A DNA stretch of 5,643 nt, taken from NCBI GenBank assembly GCA_019314425.1, contig JAFCZI010000169.1, positions 1-5,643 on the forward strand, in the 5' to 3' direction. The stretch is from Deltaproteobacteria bacterium. GTDB lineage: Bacteria; Desulfobacterota; DSM-4660; Desulfatiglandales; Desulfatiglandaceae. How positions within the stretch are numbered: position 1 is the first letter of the stretch; each line of letters begins with the position of its first letter. A program made the translations under genes and the position numbers. Positions 1 to 5,570 of the stretch are shown here, piece after piece. The notes under the pieces are model-generated. The model saw only the letters and a program-made list of their open reading frames with translations, was not told the origin of the DNA and did no database searches.

Positions 1-162
1 TTCAAGCCCCATCACCACATCCAGGTTCCTGAGGCCGATGTCCATGTCGATGACGACGACCTGTTTTCCCTGCATGGCCATTGCAGCGCCGATACAGGCT
101 GTCGCGGTGGTTTTCCCAACTCCTCCCTTGCCGGAGGTTACAACAATGATTTTTCCTTCCAA
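1..162 (-). CDS. minD: MinD, septum site-determining ATPase (N-terminal 54 codons; runs off the left edge)
   Basis: MinD is a membrane-associated ParA/SIMIBI-class ATPase. It recruits MinC to the membrane and so blocks FtsZ ring assembly away from mid-cell. The visible part begins MEGKIIVVTSGKGGVGKTT: a beta strand, then the deviant Walker A motif KGGVGKTT with its signature lysine (Lys12) and P-loop Lys17. The switch-type segment DMDIGLRNLD follows at residues 39-48, and DIGLRNLD is characteristic of MinD rather than of other ParA-like proteins. The start is TTG at 160-162. An in-frame TAG (the minC stop) lies 15 nt upstream, no ATG or GTG lies in frame between them, and AAGGGGG sits 6 nt before the TTG. 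minC lies directly upstream, so the two are co-transcribed. The rest of the protein and any minE are outside the window. Identity is secure despite truncation by the window edge. Confidence 0.95.
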   Translation of the reverse strand, partial: MEGKIIVVTSGKGGVGKTTATACIGAAMAMQGKQVVVIDMDIGLRNLDVVMGLE

Positions 163-168
163 AATACA

Positions 169-175
169 CCCCCTT
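169..175 (-). promoter_or_regulatory. Ribosome binding site deciding the minD TTG start
   Basis: The minus strand reads AAGGGGG, 6 nt before the TTG codon at 160-162 and within the 15-nt minC-minD gap. Because the minC stop codon is in frame just upstream, this is the only reasonable initiation site for the conserved MinD N-terminus. Confidence 0.75.
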
Positions 176-177
176 TT

Positions 178-867
178 CTAAAGCACTTCAGGCCACGGAA
201 GACGCCCAAAAGGATTGTTTTTGAGATAATCATCCACTAAAATAGCATCGTTGACAATATGGGCAAACTGCGCCCTTCCCTCCTTGAACGAGGGGATCCC
301 CGCTACCACATGGCCACCAATCTGCAGCTGCTCCGGCTGAAAATCAAGGGCCAGAATGATTTTTTTCCCGTCATCAGGATATCCTGCTGCCGCCTTTCCC
401 TTCAGGCTGCCCATCACCAGGATATCGCCCCCGGCAACAACTTCCGCGCCGGGGTTGACGTCACCCATGATGGTCAGATGTTTCCTGGCCGTCACCTTCT
501 GTCCGGAACGGACCCTTCCAGCCAGCATTAGGACATGGCTGCGGTGGTGCTGCCAGGAACGGTCCATATCCCTTTTGCGGGTTCGCTCTTCCTCCCTCGA
601 TCGTGATCTCTGGTTCGGGGGGACCAACACGGTTGCAACCTTAAAACGATCTTTCAGGAAAAGGCCCAGCTCGTCAAGCAAGTCCAGATGACTTTCGTTG
701 GTTTCGGTATCCAACGTAACCTTTGAATTCACAGCCATTTCATTCAATCGTTTGAAAACCGCTGCCAGGTCGTTCTTCAATAAATCCACGGGTCGGGAAG
801 GATCAATGGTCACCCACAATCCATCCCCCACACCTTTCAGTTTTACCGCCTGCTTGTGTTCATTCAT
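178..867 (-). CDS. minC: MinC, septum site-determining protein (FtsZ assembly inhibitor)
   Basis: MinC is the division inhibitor that MinD recruits to the membrane to disrupt FtsZ polymers away from mid-cell. The 229-residue product matches the usual length of about 230. Residues 1-83 form the N-terminal FtsZ-inhibiting domain. Residues 84-111 are a charged Arg/Glu/His-rich linker. Residues 112-229 form the C-terminal beta-helix domain that dimerises and binds MinD. That domain shows RSGQ (120-123), GDVNPGAEV (135-143), GGDILVMGSLKG (146-157) and a late VVAGIPSF segment. The common GRAHAG motif reads GKAAAG here, so the usual histidine is replaced by alanine. I chose the ATG at 865-867 because the protein then has the family length. 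The open frame continues to 1110, but that extension crosses the promoter and a repeat and looks non-coding. No clear Shine-Dalgarno precedes the ATG. minD follows 15 nt downstream. Confidence 0.95.
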   Translation of the reverse strand: MNEHKQAVKLKGVGDGLWVTIDPSRPVDLLKNDLAAVFKRLNEMAVNSKVTLDTETNESHLDLLDELGLFLKDRFKVATVLVPPNQRSRSREEERTRKRDMDRSWQHHRSHVLMLAGRVRSGQKVTARKHLTIMGDVNPGAEVVAGGDILVMGSLKGKAAAGYPDDGKKIILALDFQPEQLQIGGHVVAGIPSFKEGRAQFAHIVNDAILVDDYLKNNPFGRLPWPEVL

Positions 868-920
868 CTGCCCGTATGTTCCCAAAAAATAATTTTTGTG
901 TATTTCCAATAAGACAACAG

Positions 921-950
921 AATATAGCAGAAGCATTATTTGTGTGTCAA
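921..950 (-). promoter_or_regulatory. Sigma70-type promoter of the minC-minD operon
   Basis: On the minus strand a perfect -35 TTGACA (945-950) is followed after 18 nt by TATATT (921-926), a 5/6 match to TATAAT. Transcription would start near 914, giving a leader of about 45 nt before the minC ATG at 867. The region around the -10 is AT-rich. This is the best promoter match in the window and supports the short minC start over the longer open frame. Confidence 0.7.
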
Positions 951-1024
951 GGGAAAGAAAGCACAATATATGGGGTTTTTTTTGCAAACCGGGGAAATTT
1001 CGGAGTGGTTGAAGAGATGAGGAT

Positions 1025-1055
1025 AAGCGAATATCGGAGGTAAATATTCGGCTTA
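1025..1055. repeat. Small inverted repeat containing a 16-mer that recurs at 5530-5545
   Basis: The arms AAGCGAATAT and ATATTCGGCTT pair with one bulged base around a loop of about 9 nt. The right arm is part of GTAAATATTCGGCTTA (1040-1055), which is found exactly again at 5530-5545. It lies upstream of the minC promoter and immediately before the repeat copy at 1060. There is no T-tract, so it is not an obvious terminator. Confidence 0.5.
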
Positions 1056-1059
1056 GGTT

Positions 1060-1189
1060 GATGGTCTCGTAAAAAGCTACGTTATGCCACGCACAGCATC
1101 CTATGAACAACGAACTTGAAGTTGAGTTCGTTGGAAATCACGAATCTATCTATAGATGGCGTTGTAAAAAGTTCCATATACAAAGCGTA
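1060..1189 (+). repeat. Dispersed intergenic repeat, interrupted copy (related to 4772-4921)
   Basis: The copy begins with the terminal motif GATGGTCTCGTAAAAAG (1060-1076). Positions 1137-1189 then match the reverse complement of 4852-4905, with about 46 of 54 aligned positions identical and one indel. In the copy at 4772-4921 the two blocks are adjacent. Here about 61 nt (1077-1137) separate them, including a perfect 9-bp inverted repeat at 1108-1133. A second direct copy of the terminal-like motif, GATGGCGTTGTAAAAAG, occurs at 1155-1171. The right-hand end is not recognisable. No coding sequence is evident. It occupies most of the 393-bp gap between the EEP hydrolase gene and the minC promoter. 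Confidence 0.65.
1108..1133. repeat. Perfect 9-bp inverted repeat (hairpin) inside the interrupted repeat copy
   Basis: CAACGAACT (1108-1116) and AGTTCGTTG (1125-1133) are exact reverse complements around an 8-nt loop. It lies in the segment that is absent from the related element at 4772-4921. No run of T follows on either strand, so a rho-independent terminator is unlikely. It could be a protein-binding palindrome or an RNA hairpin of the repeat. Confidence 0.6.
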
Positions 1190-1216
1190 TTTTAAAAAGC
1201 CACTAGAGATTGGAAA

Positions 1217-1249
1217 TTCCCTTAGTATAGGGTTTGGTTGATAAGGGAA
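1217..1249 (-). terminator. Weak hairpin just downstream of the EEP hydrolase gene (possible terminator)
   Basis: TTCCCTTA and TAAGGGAA form an 8-bp stem with a 17-nt loop, starting about 11 nt after the stop codon of the minus-strand hydrolase gene. Position fits a transcript end. However, the loop is long, the stem is not GC-rich and only TTT follows. It could equally be an incidental inverted repeat. Confidence 0.25.
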
Positions 1250-1260
1250 CACGGACCCCA

Positions 1261-2031
1261 TTAATCATCCCATGTCAAGTCCACATAATAAGGGAAATGA
1301 TCTGACGCATACCGCCCGTCAAATTGATCATGAACAATCCGGGCCTTTCTGACATGCGGAGGATGGGTTGTCAGAATCCAGTCGAGCCTGCTTTTCTTGG
1401 GAGTGCCCAAAAACCCATGATGGGTGAAACTCTCTTCCCCTTCGGGATGCCCCAGGACCTGCCAGGAATCTAAAAGCCCGGTTTCTCTATTTACAAGAGC
1501 CGCATGGGCGTCTGAATCCGGCCCATCATTGAAATCCCCCATAAGAATCACTGGAACGGCTTGCTTGTAAACCCATCGGGAGATGAGTTCGGCTTGTTTT
1601 ACGCGGGCCACACGGCCCATGTGATCCAGATGGGTTACCGCCACTGAAAAAACATGTCCGGATTCCAACGCTTCCACTGTGGCAGTGCTCAGCATACGGG
1701 GAAAAGCGCTGTCCCAGTTTTTGCTGCTATGGATTTCGGGCGTTTTGGAGAGCCAGAATTCGTTGCCTTCCATAATTCGAAACAGGTCTTTTCGAAAAAA
1801 CAGGGTGGGGTACTGGCAGGTGTCGTCCAGCACGCGTGAAGGGGCATGCATCTCATAGAGGGAAAGCTGGTCCTCGAGGTATTCCAGTTGTGACACGCGC
1901 CCTTCCTGTGTACCCAGAATGGCCGGTTCATACTGCTCAATCAATTTCGCCACCAGATGACGTCGGTAATTCCAGGCATTGCGGCCATCCTGCTCATTTT
2001 CAAAACGGAGGTTGAAGGTCATCACCCGCAT
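1261..2031 (-). CDS. Endonuclease/exonuclease/phosphatase (EEP) superfamily metal-dependent hydrolase
   Basis: This is a 256-residue DNase I/ExoIII-fold hydrolase that cleaves phosphodiester or phosphomonoester bonds with a divalent metal. The core motifs are present in order: MTFNLRFEN with Asn7, TQEG with metal-binding Glu43, THLDH with His134, GDFND with Asp166 and Asn168, RLDWIL with Asp217, and SDHFPYYVDL with Asp244/His245. The active site therefore looks intact. The N-terminal pattern (FNLRFEN..DGRNAW..RR) resembles the single-domain EEP subgroup often annotated only by family. I see no signal peptide or membrane segment, so it is probably cytoplasmic. ATG at 2029-2031 is the natural start. 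AAGGA lies 12 nt upstream, which is rather far. The gene follows the permease gene by 74 nt on the same strand, so read-through from the sdaA operon is possible. The substrate (DNA, RNA, nucleotide, inositol phosphate or lipid) cannot be told from sequence. Confidence 0.88.
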   Translation of the reverse strand: MRVMTFNLRFENEQDGRNAWNYRRHLVAKLIEQYEPAILGTQEGRVSQLEYLEDQLSLYEMHAPSRVLDDTCQYPTLFFRKDLFRIMEGNEFWLSKTPEIHSSKNWDSAFPRMLSTATVEALESGHVFSVAVTHLDHMGRVARVKQAELISRWVYKQAVPVILMGDFNDGPDSDAHAALVNRETGLLDSWQVLGHPEGEESFTHHGFLGTPKKSRLDWILTTHPPHVRKARIVHDQFDGRYASDHFPYYVDLTWDD

Positions 2032-2056
2032 GGTGTTTTTTTATCCTTTCTTGATG

Positions 2057-2082
2057 GATTCGTGATTTTTTACGAGACTATC
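2057..2082 (-). repeat. Solo terminal fragment of the dispersed repeat
   Basis: Read on the minus strand, these 26 nt match the outer end of the 4772-4921 element at about 22 of 26 positions. It begins GATAGTCTCGTAAAAA and continues into TCACGAATC. The fragment carries the terminal motif and adjoining bases only, with no partner end nearby. It sits in the 74-bp gap between the permease gene and the EEP hydrolase gene. Confidence 0.6.
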
Positions 2083-2093
2083 TCTCTTGTCAA
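2065..2093 (-). promoter_or_regulatory. Candidate promoter for the EEP hydrolase gene
   Basis: The minus strand has a perfect TTGACA (2088-2093), a 17-nt spacer and AAAAAT (2065-2070), which is 4/6 to TATAAT. The weak -10 falls inside the solo repeat fragment at 2057-2082. Spacing and position before the ATG at 2031 are suitable, but the -10 is poor and the gene may instead be read from upstream. Confidence 0.3.
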
Positions 2094-2105
2094 CGCTCAT
2101 TTTTT

Positions 2106-3344
2106 CTAATGAGGTGTCATCCCTTCATGTGAAACGTTCCAATATTCCACATCCGGATTTATGTGGAACAGGCCGAGCTCCTGTCCCAGTTCATACATAA
2201 GAACCACGCTGAAACAGACAATGATAATATATCCGTAAGTCCGTACCTTTCCGCGACCATATTTAACCAGCAGGGCGCCGGGCAAAATTCCGAAAATCAA
2301 ATCAATCCCCACCCCGCCCACAAAACCGATGGCATCGAGGAATATATCCGGGTACACCAGGGAAATGATCAGGGGCGGAAGAAAGGCAACCACCGCGGCA
2401 ACCGCCCGGCTCGAAGTATGAAGGTAGGTGGTGGTCAGATCGCGGATGAAGCTGGTCAGGGCCGTGCCGTTGGCCATATAGGCCGCAGTCATGGCCAGCA
2501 ACGCAAAAACCATGGCGGAGATGGTAAAGGCATGCGACTGAAGAAGATGCGAAAGGGGGACGGTTGCGGGCTGGTTGCTCTTAAACGCCGCAAGAATCGT
2601 ATCGGATCCCGGCCCGTCCAGCGGTAATACCGAGATCACCACAAAAACCCAGATGAGGTTCATGACCAGACCAATGAAGGTGCCCAGGAACATGGCCTTT
2701 CGAATGGCCCGCTGGTCAAAATCCATGTTTCTGCAGATGGACGGAATGATATTGTGGAAGTGAAACGCGGTTACCACAATGGGAAGGCTGGCCGGCAGAT
2801 AGTGCCAGTCCGTGAATTTCAGGCGGGCGGTATCCGCGTGTTGCGAACAGTAGTAAACAAGTGTACCGAAGGTAACCCACATGAGGATCATGATCACAGC
2901 GTTTCCCTTTCGCATGAGCTTCATGCCGAAAAGGGTCAGAAGGGTTGCCACGAGAAAAAAACAGATTATGATCAGGGGCGTGGACACGGGTTTTGCGAAA
3001 AGGCCCTGTATAACGGATGTGGTACCGCTGATGTAAGCCACCAGGAGTCCGTAAAGGATAATCATATTGGCAACAACGGTGATCCATTTCCCCGTGGTTC
3101 CCAGCTCTTTTTGAAAAAAGGTCGGCAAATCGGCGGTTTCGCTTTCCGCAAGGCTCTTCTGCCCGGCCAGAATAATCGCCGTTGATAACATCAACCCCCA
3201 CATGAGAAAGATGCCCAGGACGGAAGGAATAAATCCCGACAGCCCGGTTTTGATGGGCAACGCGAGAATGCCGGCACCCAGCATATTGCCCGTAACAACA
3301 AACGACATGGACAAAATGAGCGAAAATTTTTGTGTCTCTTTCAT
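2106..3344 (-). CDS. HAAAP-family amino-acid permease, probably a serine transporter (SdaC/TyrP-like)
   Basis: The 412-residue polytopic inner-membrane protein is of the usual length for the hydroxy/aromatic amino acid permease family (SdaC, TdcC, TyrP, Mtr), which are proton- or cation-coupled importers. The family hallmark GNMLGAGILALPI is at residues 19-31 in the first membrane segment, and FHFHNIIPSICRNMD at 194-208 matches the conserved central region. I count about 11 hydrophobic segments, roughly at 7-31, 37-60, 88-115, 122-141, 147-167, 184-204, 218-240, 270-292, 313-331, 336-358 and 370-388. The ATG at 3342-3344 has AAGGA 7 nt upstream. sdaA ends 34 nt upstream on the same strand, so the two are almost certainly one operon, which favours serine as substrate. 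The family also includes tryptophan and tyrosine carriers, so specificity is inferred from context only. Confidence 0.88.
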   Translation of the reverse strand: MKETQKFSLILSMSFVVTGNMLGAGILALPIKTGLSGFIPSVLGIFLMWGLMLSTAIILAGQKSLAESETADLPTFFQKELGTTGKWITVVANMIILYGLLVAYISGTTSVIQGLFAKPVSTPLIIICFFLVATLLTLFGMKLMRKGNAVIMILMWVTFGTLVYYCSQHADTARLKFTDWHYLPASLPIVVTAFHFHNIIPSICRNMDFDQRAIRKAMFLGTFIGLVMNLIWVFVVISVLPLDGPGSDTILAAFKSNQPATVPLSHLLQSHAFTISAMVFALLAMTAAYMANGTALTSFIRDLTTTYLHTSSRAVAAVVAFLPPLIISLVYPDIFLDAIGFVGGVGIDLIFGILPGALLVKYGRGKVRTYGYIIIVCFSVVLMYELGQELGLFHINPDVEYWNVSHEGMTPH

Positions 3345-3351
3345 GAATTTA

Positions 3352-3356
3352 TCCTT
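3352..3356 (-). promoter_or_regulatory. Ribosome binding site of the permease gene
   Basis: AAGGA on the minus strand, 7 nt before the ATG at 3342-3344, within the 34-nt sdaA-permease gap. It fixes the start and indicates independent translation initiation in the operon. Confidence 0.7.
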
Positions 3357-3378
3357 GTTGTCGAGACGTCCTGGAACA

Positions 3379-4749
3379 TCAGCATTCGGGGATACAGACC
3401 GCCAAACCGCCCAGACCGGTTTCTTTATATTTGCGGTTCATATCACGGCCGGTCTCCGCCATGGCTTCTATCACATAATCGAGGCGCAGGTCGAAATAAC
3501 CGGGTTTTTCCAGAACAGCCAGGATATGGGCGTTGTAAGCTTTGACCGCACCCACGGCGTTTCGCTGGATACAGGGGATTTGAACGTAACCCTTGACAGG
3601 ATCACAGGTCAGGCCCAACTGATGTTCCAGGGCGATGGCAGCCGCATGTACGGCCAGGACCGGATCTTCCTGAACAGCGTAGGTAATCATGGCGGAAGCC
3701 ATGGCCGTGGCCACACCGATCTCCCCCTGGCATCCCACCTCCGCGCCGGCAATGCTCGCATTTGTTTTGCAGAGAAAAGCGACGACAGCTGCGGCCATGA
3801 GTCCCCGTCGAAGGTTTTTGTGCGGAATTTTGAGATTGCGTTTCATCAAACAGTAAACCGCCGGTATCACGCCGGCAGCCCCGCAGGTGGGCGCTGTCAC
3901 AACCCGGTGTCCAGCGGCGTTTTCTTCGGAAGCAGCCAGCGCGTAGGCGGAAAGCAGGGCAATGAAACGCCCGGCGGAACCACCCATGGTGCAGCCGTTT
4001 CGATAGAGGTAGGCAGCATTCCGCCGAACCTTGAGCGGTCCCGGCAACAGCCCCTCACCATCCAGACCACCGTCGACAGAGACTTCCATGGCATCAAGAA
4101 CCACGTCAAGACCCGAAAAAATTTCTTTTTCCGACGCGCCGGTTATGGCCATTTCGTTCTGCATTAAGACATCGTGGCCGGCCACACCGGATTTTTCCAT
4201 CAGTTCCCCGAGCTCAACAGCACTGCTGAACCCGTAGATCGGTTCCCCCCGCTCGGGCGGCGTCCATCCCTTCCACTGAAGAAACCCGCCGCCCACAGAG
4301 TAATACTCTTTTTCAAAAATCGTGGTCGCATCTTTGTCGAGGAGTCGGATCACCAATGTGTTACTGAAAGGGAAATCATGTTGGATCTTGTCGTAAATGA
4401 CCTCCTTGACTGCCATGTGAAACACCTTGTCCCCGATATTGATCGGATCAACAGCGTTGTTTTTTTGCAGATGGAGTCTGTCAATCAAATCCGTCGAACA
4501 CGTCTCCGGCGGGTTTCCCATAAGACCGGCCACCACAGCCGCGTCCGTCCCATGCCCTTCACCGGTAGCACTCAGACTTCCATAAAGACGGACTTCGATT
4601 TTCTCCGCCCTTTCCAGTTCCCCCGGGGATAGGCGTGCGGCTTCCCGCGCAAAGTCATGCCCCGCTTTCATGGGAGCCATCGTATGCGATGATGAAGGCC
4701 CGGGGCCGATCTTGAAAATGTCAAAAAAGGACAGTGCGATGGTTGTCAT
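3379..4749 (-). CDS. sdaA: L-serine dehydratase (L-serine ammonia-lyase), single-chain iron-sulfur type
   Basis: This enzyme converts L-serine to pyruvate and ammonia using a [4Fe-4S] cluster instead of pyridoxal phosphate, in the cytoplasm. The 456-residue product has the alpha and beta domains fused in one chain, as in E. coli SdaA. The N-terminal beta domain opens with SFFDIFKIGPGPSSSHTMAPMKAG; SSSHT is at 19-23. The C-terminal alpha domain (about 180-456) contains NEMAITGASEKEIF, APTCGAAGVIPAV, and the expected cluster ligands Cys340 (GAEVGCQGE), Cys382 and Cys393 (TCDPVKGYVQIPC). The chain ends exactly in cysteine (Cys456). In characterised relatives the terminal cysteine folds into the active site as a tail-in-mouth plug. 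I chose ATG 4747-4749 because it gives the family N-terminus and has AGGAG 10 nt upstream. An in-frame ATG at 4794 lies in the repeat and would add 15 unrelated residues. The permease gene follows by 34 nt. Confidence 0.96.
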   Translation of the reverse strand: MTTIALSFFDIFKIGPGPSSSHTMAPMKAGHDFAREAARLSPGELERAEKIEVRLYGSLSATGEGHGTDAAVVAGLMGNPPETCSTDLIDRLHLQKNNAVDPINIGDKVFHMAVKEVIYDKIQHDFPFSNTLVIRLLDKDATTIFEKEYYSVGGGFLQWKGWTPPERGEPIYGFSSAVELGELMEKSGVAGHDVLMQNEMAITGASEKEIFSGLDVVLDAMEVSVDGGLDGEGLLPGPLKVRRNAAYLYRNGCTMGGSAGRFIALLSAYALAASEENAAGHRVVTAPTCGAAGVIPAVYCLMKRNLKIPHKNLRRGLMAAAVVAFLCKTNASIAGAEVGCQGEIGVATAMASAMITYAVQEDPVLAVHAAAIALEHQLGLTCDPVKGYVQIPCIQRNAVGAVKAYNAHILAVLEKPGYFDLRLDYVIEAMAETGRDMNRKYKETGLGGLAVCIPEC

Positions 4750-4759
4750 TTGATATTCA

Positions 4760-4764
4760 CTCCT
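4760..4764 (-). promoter_or_regulatory. Ribosome binding site of sdaA
   Basis: AGGAG on the minus strand, 10 nt before the ATG at 4747-4749. It lies between the start codon and the inverted-repeat element beginning at 4772. It supports this start over the in-frame ATG at 4794. Confidence 0.65.
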
Positions 4765-4771
4765 GTTATTT

Positions 4772-4921
4772 GACGGCGTCGTAAAAAGCCCCATCTACTG
4801 CATTGCAGAAAACAAGGGCAGACATGCATGCCTACGATCCTGAAAAACCACTACGCCTTGTGTATGGAAATTTTCACAATGCCATCTATAGATTAGGTTC
4901 GTGACTTTTTACGGGACCATC
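4772..4921. repeat. 150-bp intergenic element with 19-bp terminal inverted repeats (MITE-like or REP-like)
   Basis: The left end GACGGCGTCGTAAAAAGCC (4772-4790) and the reverse complement of the right end, GATGGTCCCGTAAAAAGTC (4903-4921), match at about 14 of 19 positions, with the core CGTAAAAAG exact. The interior is non-coding. It contains a near-palindrome CTGCATTGCAG around 4798-4808 and a small TTGTG/CACAA inverted repeat around 4858-4878. Positions 4852-4905 match 1137-1189 in inverted orientation, and the right end matches 2057-2082, so it belongs to a dispersed family. It encodes no transposase. I see no convincing target-site duplication. It lies in the 5' leader or promoter region of sdaA, 22 nt from the start codon. 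Confidence 0.7.
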
Positions 4922-4956
4922 GGTCCAAAAAAGCGTGCCACTTTTCTCTGTCCACC

Positions 4957-4985
4957 GGTATAGCGCAAACTCGGGAATTCATCAA
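4957..4985 (-). promoter_or_regulatory. Candidate promoter for sdaA-permease, upstream of the repeat element
   Basis: The minus strand reads TTGATG (4980-4985), 17 nt, then TATACC (4957-4962), each 4/6 to consensus with ideal spacing. If used, transcription would start near 4950 and the whole inverted-repeat element would be in the sdaA leader RNA. No better match was found inside the element. Confidence 0.25.
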
Positions 4986-4993
4986 GCACTGGA

Positions 4994-5002
4994 TGTGGAT
5001 AA
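4994..5002 (-). promoter_or_regulatory. Perfect DnaA-box match
   Basis: The minus strand reads TTATCCACA, an exact match to the DnaA box TTATNCACA. Only one box was noticed, with no cluster or DNA-unwinding element, so it is not an origin. It could be a regulatory DnaA site between the divergent sdaA and membrane-protein promoters, or chance. Confidence 0.3.
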
Positions 5003-5005
5003 TTT

Positions 5006-5034
5006 TTGCGTTTTTATGATCATTGTCTTATACT
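5006..5034 (+). promoter_or_regulatory. Candidate promoter for the small membrane-protein gene
   Basis: The plus strand has TTGCGT (5006-5011; 3/6), a 17-nt spacer and TATACT (5029-5034; 5/6). A start near 5041 would give a leader of about 22 nt before the ATG at 5063. The good -10, spacing and position support the downstream open frame being a real gene, though the -35 is weak. Confidence 0.4.
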
Positions 5035-5062
5035 CCAGCGATAAAAAACGAATGTCAATCAC

Positions 5063-5407
5063 ATGATGAGACCTTTCATGAATCCACCCCCTTCCCAATG
5101 GAAAACCCAACTCTACCCTGCCGCAGCCATGCTTACGGGTCTCGCGCTGACACAAGCCATTGCCACCATTCAAATCTATCTTTCGAACCGGTCGCTTTAC
5201 CATACCCTCACAGCCATTCATGGGGCCAGGCATCTGACGGTTCCCAATCAACAGATCATGGGCTGGCTTCAGGAACTGACCACCTCTGTGTTTTTGATCC
5301 TCGGCAGATGGATGAAACCGGGGGGGGCTTCACTGGCATCGGCGATCCTCTGTTTCTCAACAAACCTGCTGATACTCATGCCGCTCTGGCGGACCAACCA
5401 TTTGTGA
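5063..5407 (+). CDS. Small predicted membrane protein of unknown function
   Basis: I do not recognise this 114-residue product. It has a short polar, proline-containing N-terminus and a hydrophobic segment at about 17-40 (LYPAAAMLTGLALTQAIATI). A polar middle with RHLTVPNQQ follows, then a moderately hydrophobic stretch at 66-82 and a second clear membrane segment at about 88-108. This suggests two transmembrane helices. It is divergent from sdaA and preceded by a plausible promoter at 5006-5034. The start is uncertain: ATG codons lie at 5063, 5066 and 5078, and none has a good Shine-Dalgarno. A run of eight G (5320-5327) lies just before the last membrane segment, so a sequencing error or slippage there would change the C-terminus. 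A longer overlapping frame (5023-5439) has a His/Ser/Pro-rich composition typical of a shadow. Real gene likely but unproven. Confidence 0.45.
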   Translation: MMRPFMNPPPSQWKTQLYPAAAMLTGLALTQAIATIQIYLSNRSLYHTLTAIHGARHLTVPNQQIMGWLQELTTSVFLILGRWMKPGGASLASAILCFSTNLLILMPLWRTNHL

Positions 5408-5529
5408 CCTGGTTTCAGGGGTGCTGTTTGTGGGATTGAAAAAAACATTTCAAAAAAAAACTGCATAATATACAATTCAAGGCGACAGGCTGCAGTTTTA
5501 GGTTTTAGGTTTTTCAGCCAATGAACTTC

Positions 5530-5566
5530 GTAAATATTCGGCTTACAATGTAAATGTTTGGCCAGT
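5530..5566 (+). repeat. Imperfect tandem pair; first unit identical to 1040-1055
   Basis: GTAAATATTCGGCTTA (5530-5545) is an exact copy of the 16-mer at 1040-1055. A diverged second unit, GTAAATGTTTGGCCAG (5550-5565), follows with a 20-nt period. The pair leads directly into the long hairpin at 5571-5638 and is probably part of the same dispersed intergenic unit. It is non-coding as far as I can see. Confidence 0.5.
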
Positions 5567-5570
5567 GCTT

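Noticed and set aside
868..1110. An 81-residue N-terminal extension of minC
   Set aside because: It would run through the minC promoter and part of a dispersed repeat. MinC has normal length from the ATG at 867, so this stretch is non-coding.
2096..2113. CTCATT/AATGAG inverted repeat at the permease stop codon as a terminator
   Set aside because: The stem is only 6 bp and AT-rich, it overlaps the stop codon and has no T-tract on the correct side.
3202..4167. A 321-residue open frame on the plus strand
   Set aside because: It lies antisense across sdaA and the permease start, both strongly supported by family motifs. Its translation is low in hydrophobic order and has no recognisable domain.
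4982..5251. An 89-residue minus-strand frame upstream of sdaA
   Set aside because: It has no recognisable motif, it overlaps both candidate promoters and the plus-strand gene, and it has no clear ribosome binding site.
5023..5439. A 138-residue plus-strand frame overlapping the small membrane protein
   Set aside because: It is longer than the chosen frame, but its His/Ser/Pro-rich, pattern-free composition looks like a shadow. The 5063-5407 frame has coherent membrane segments.
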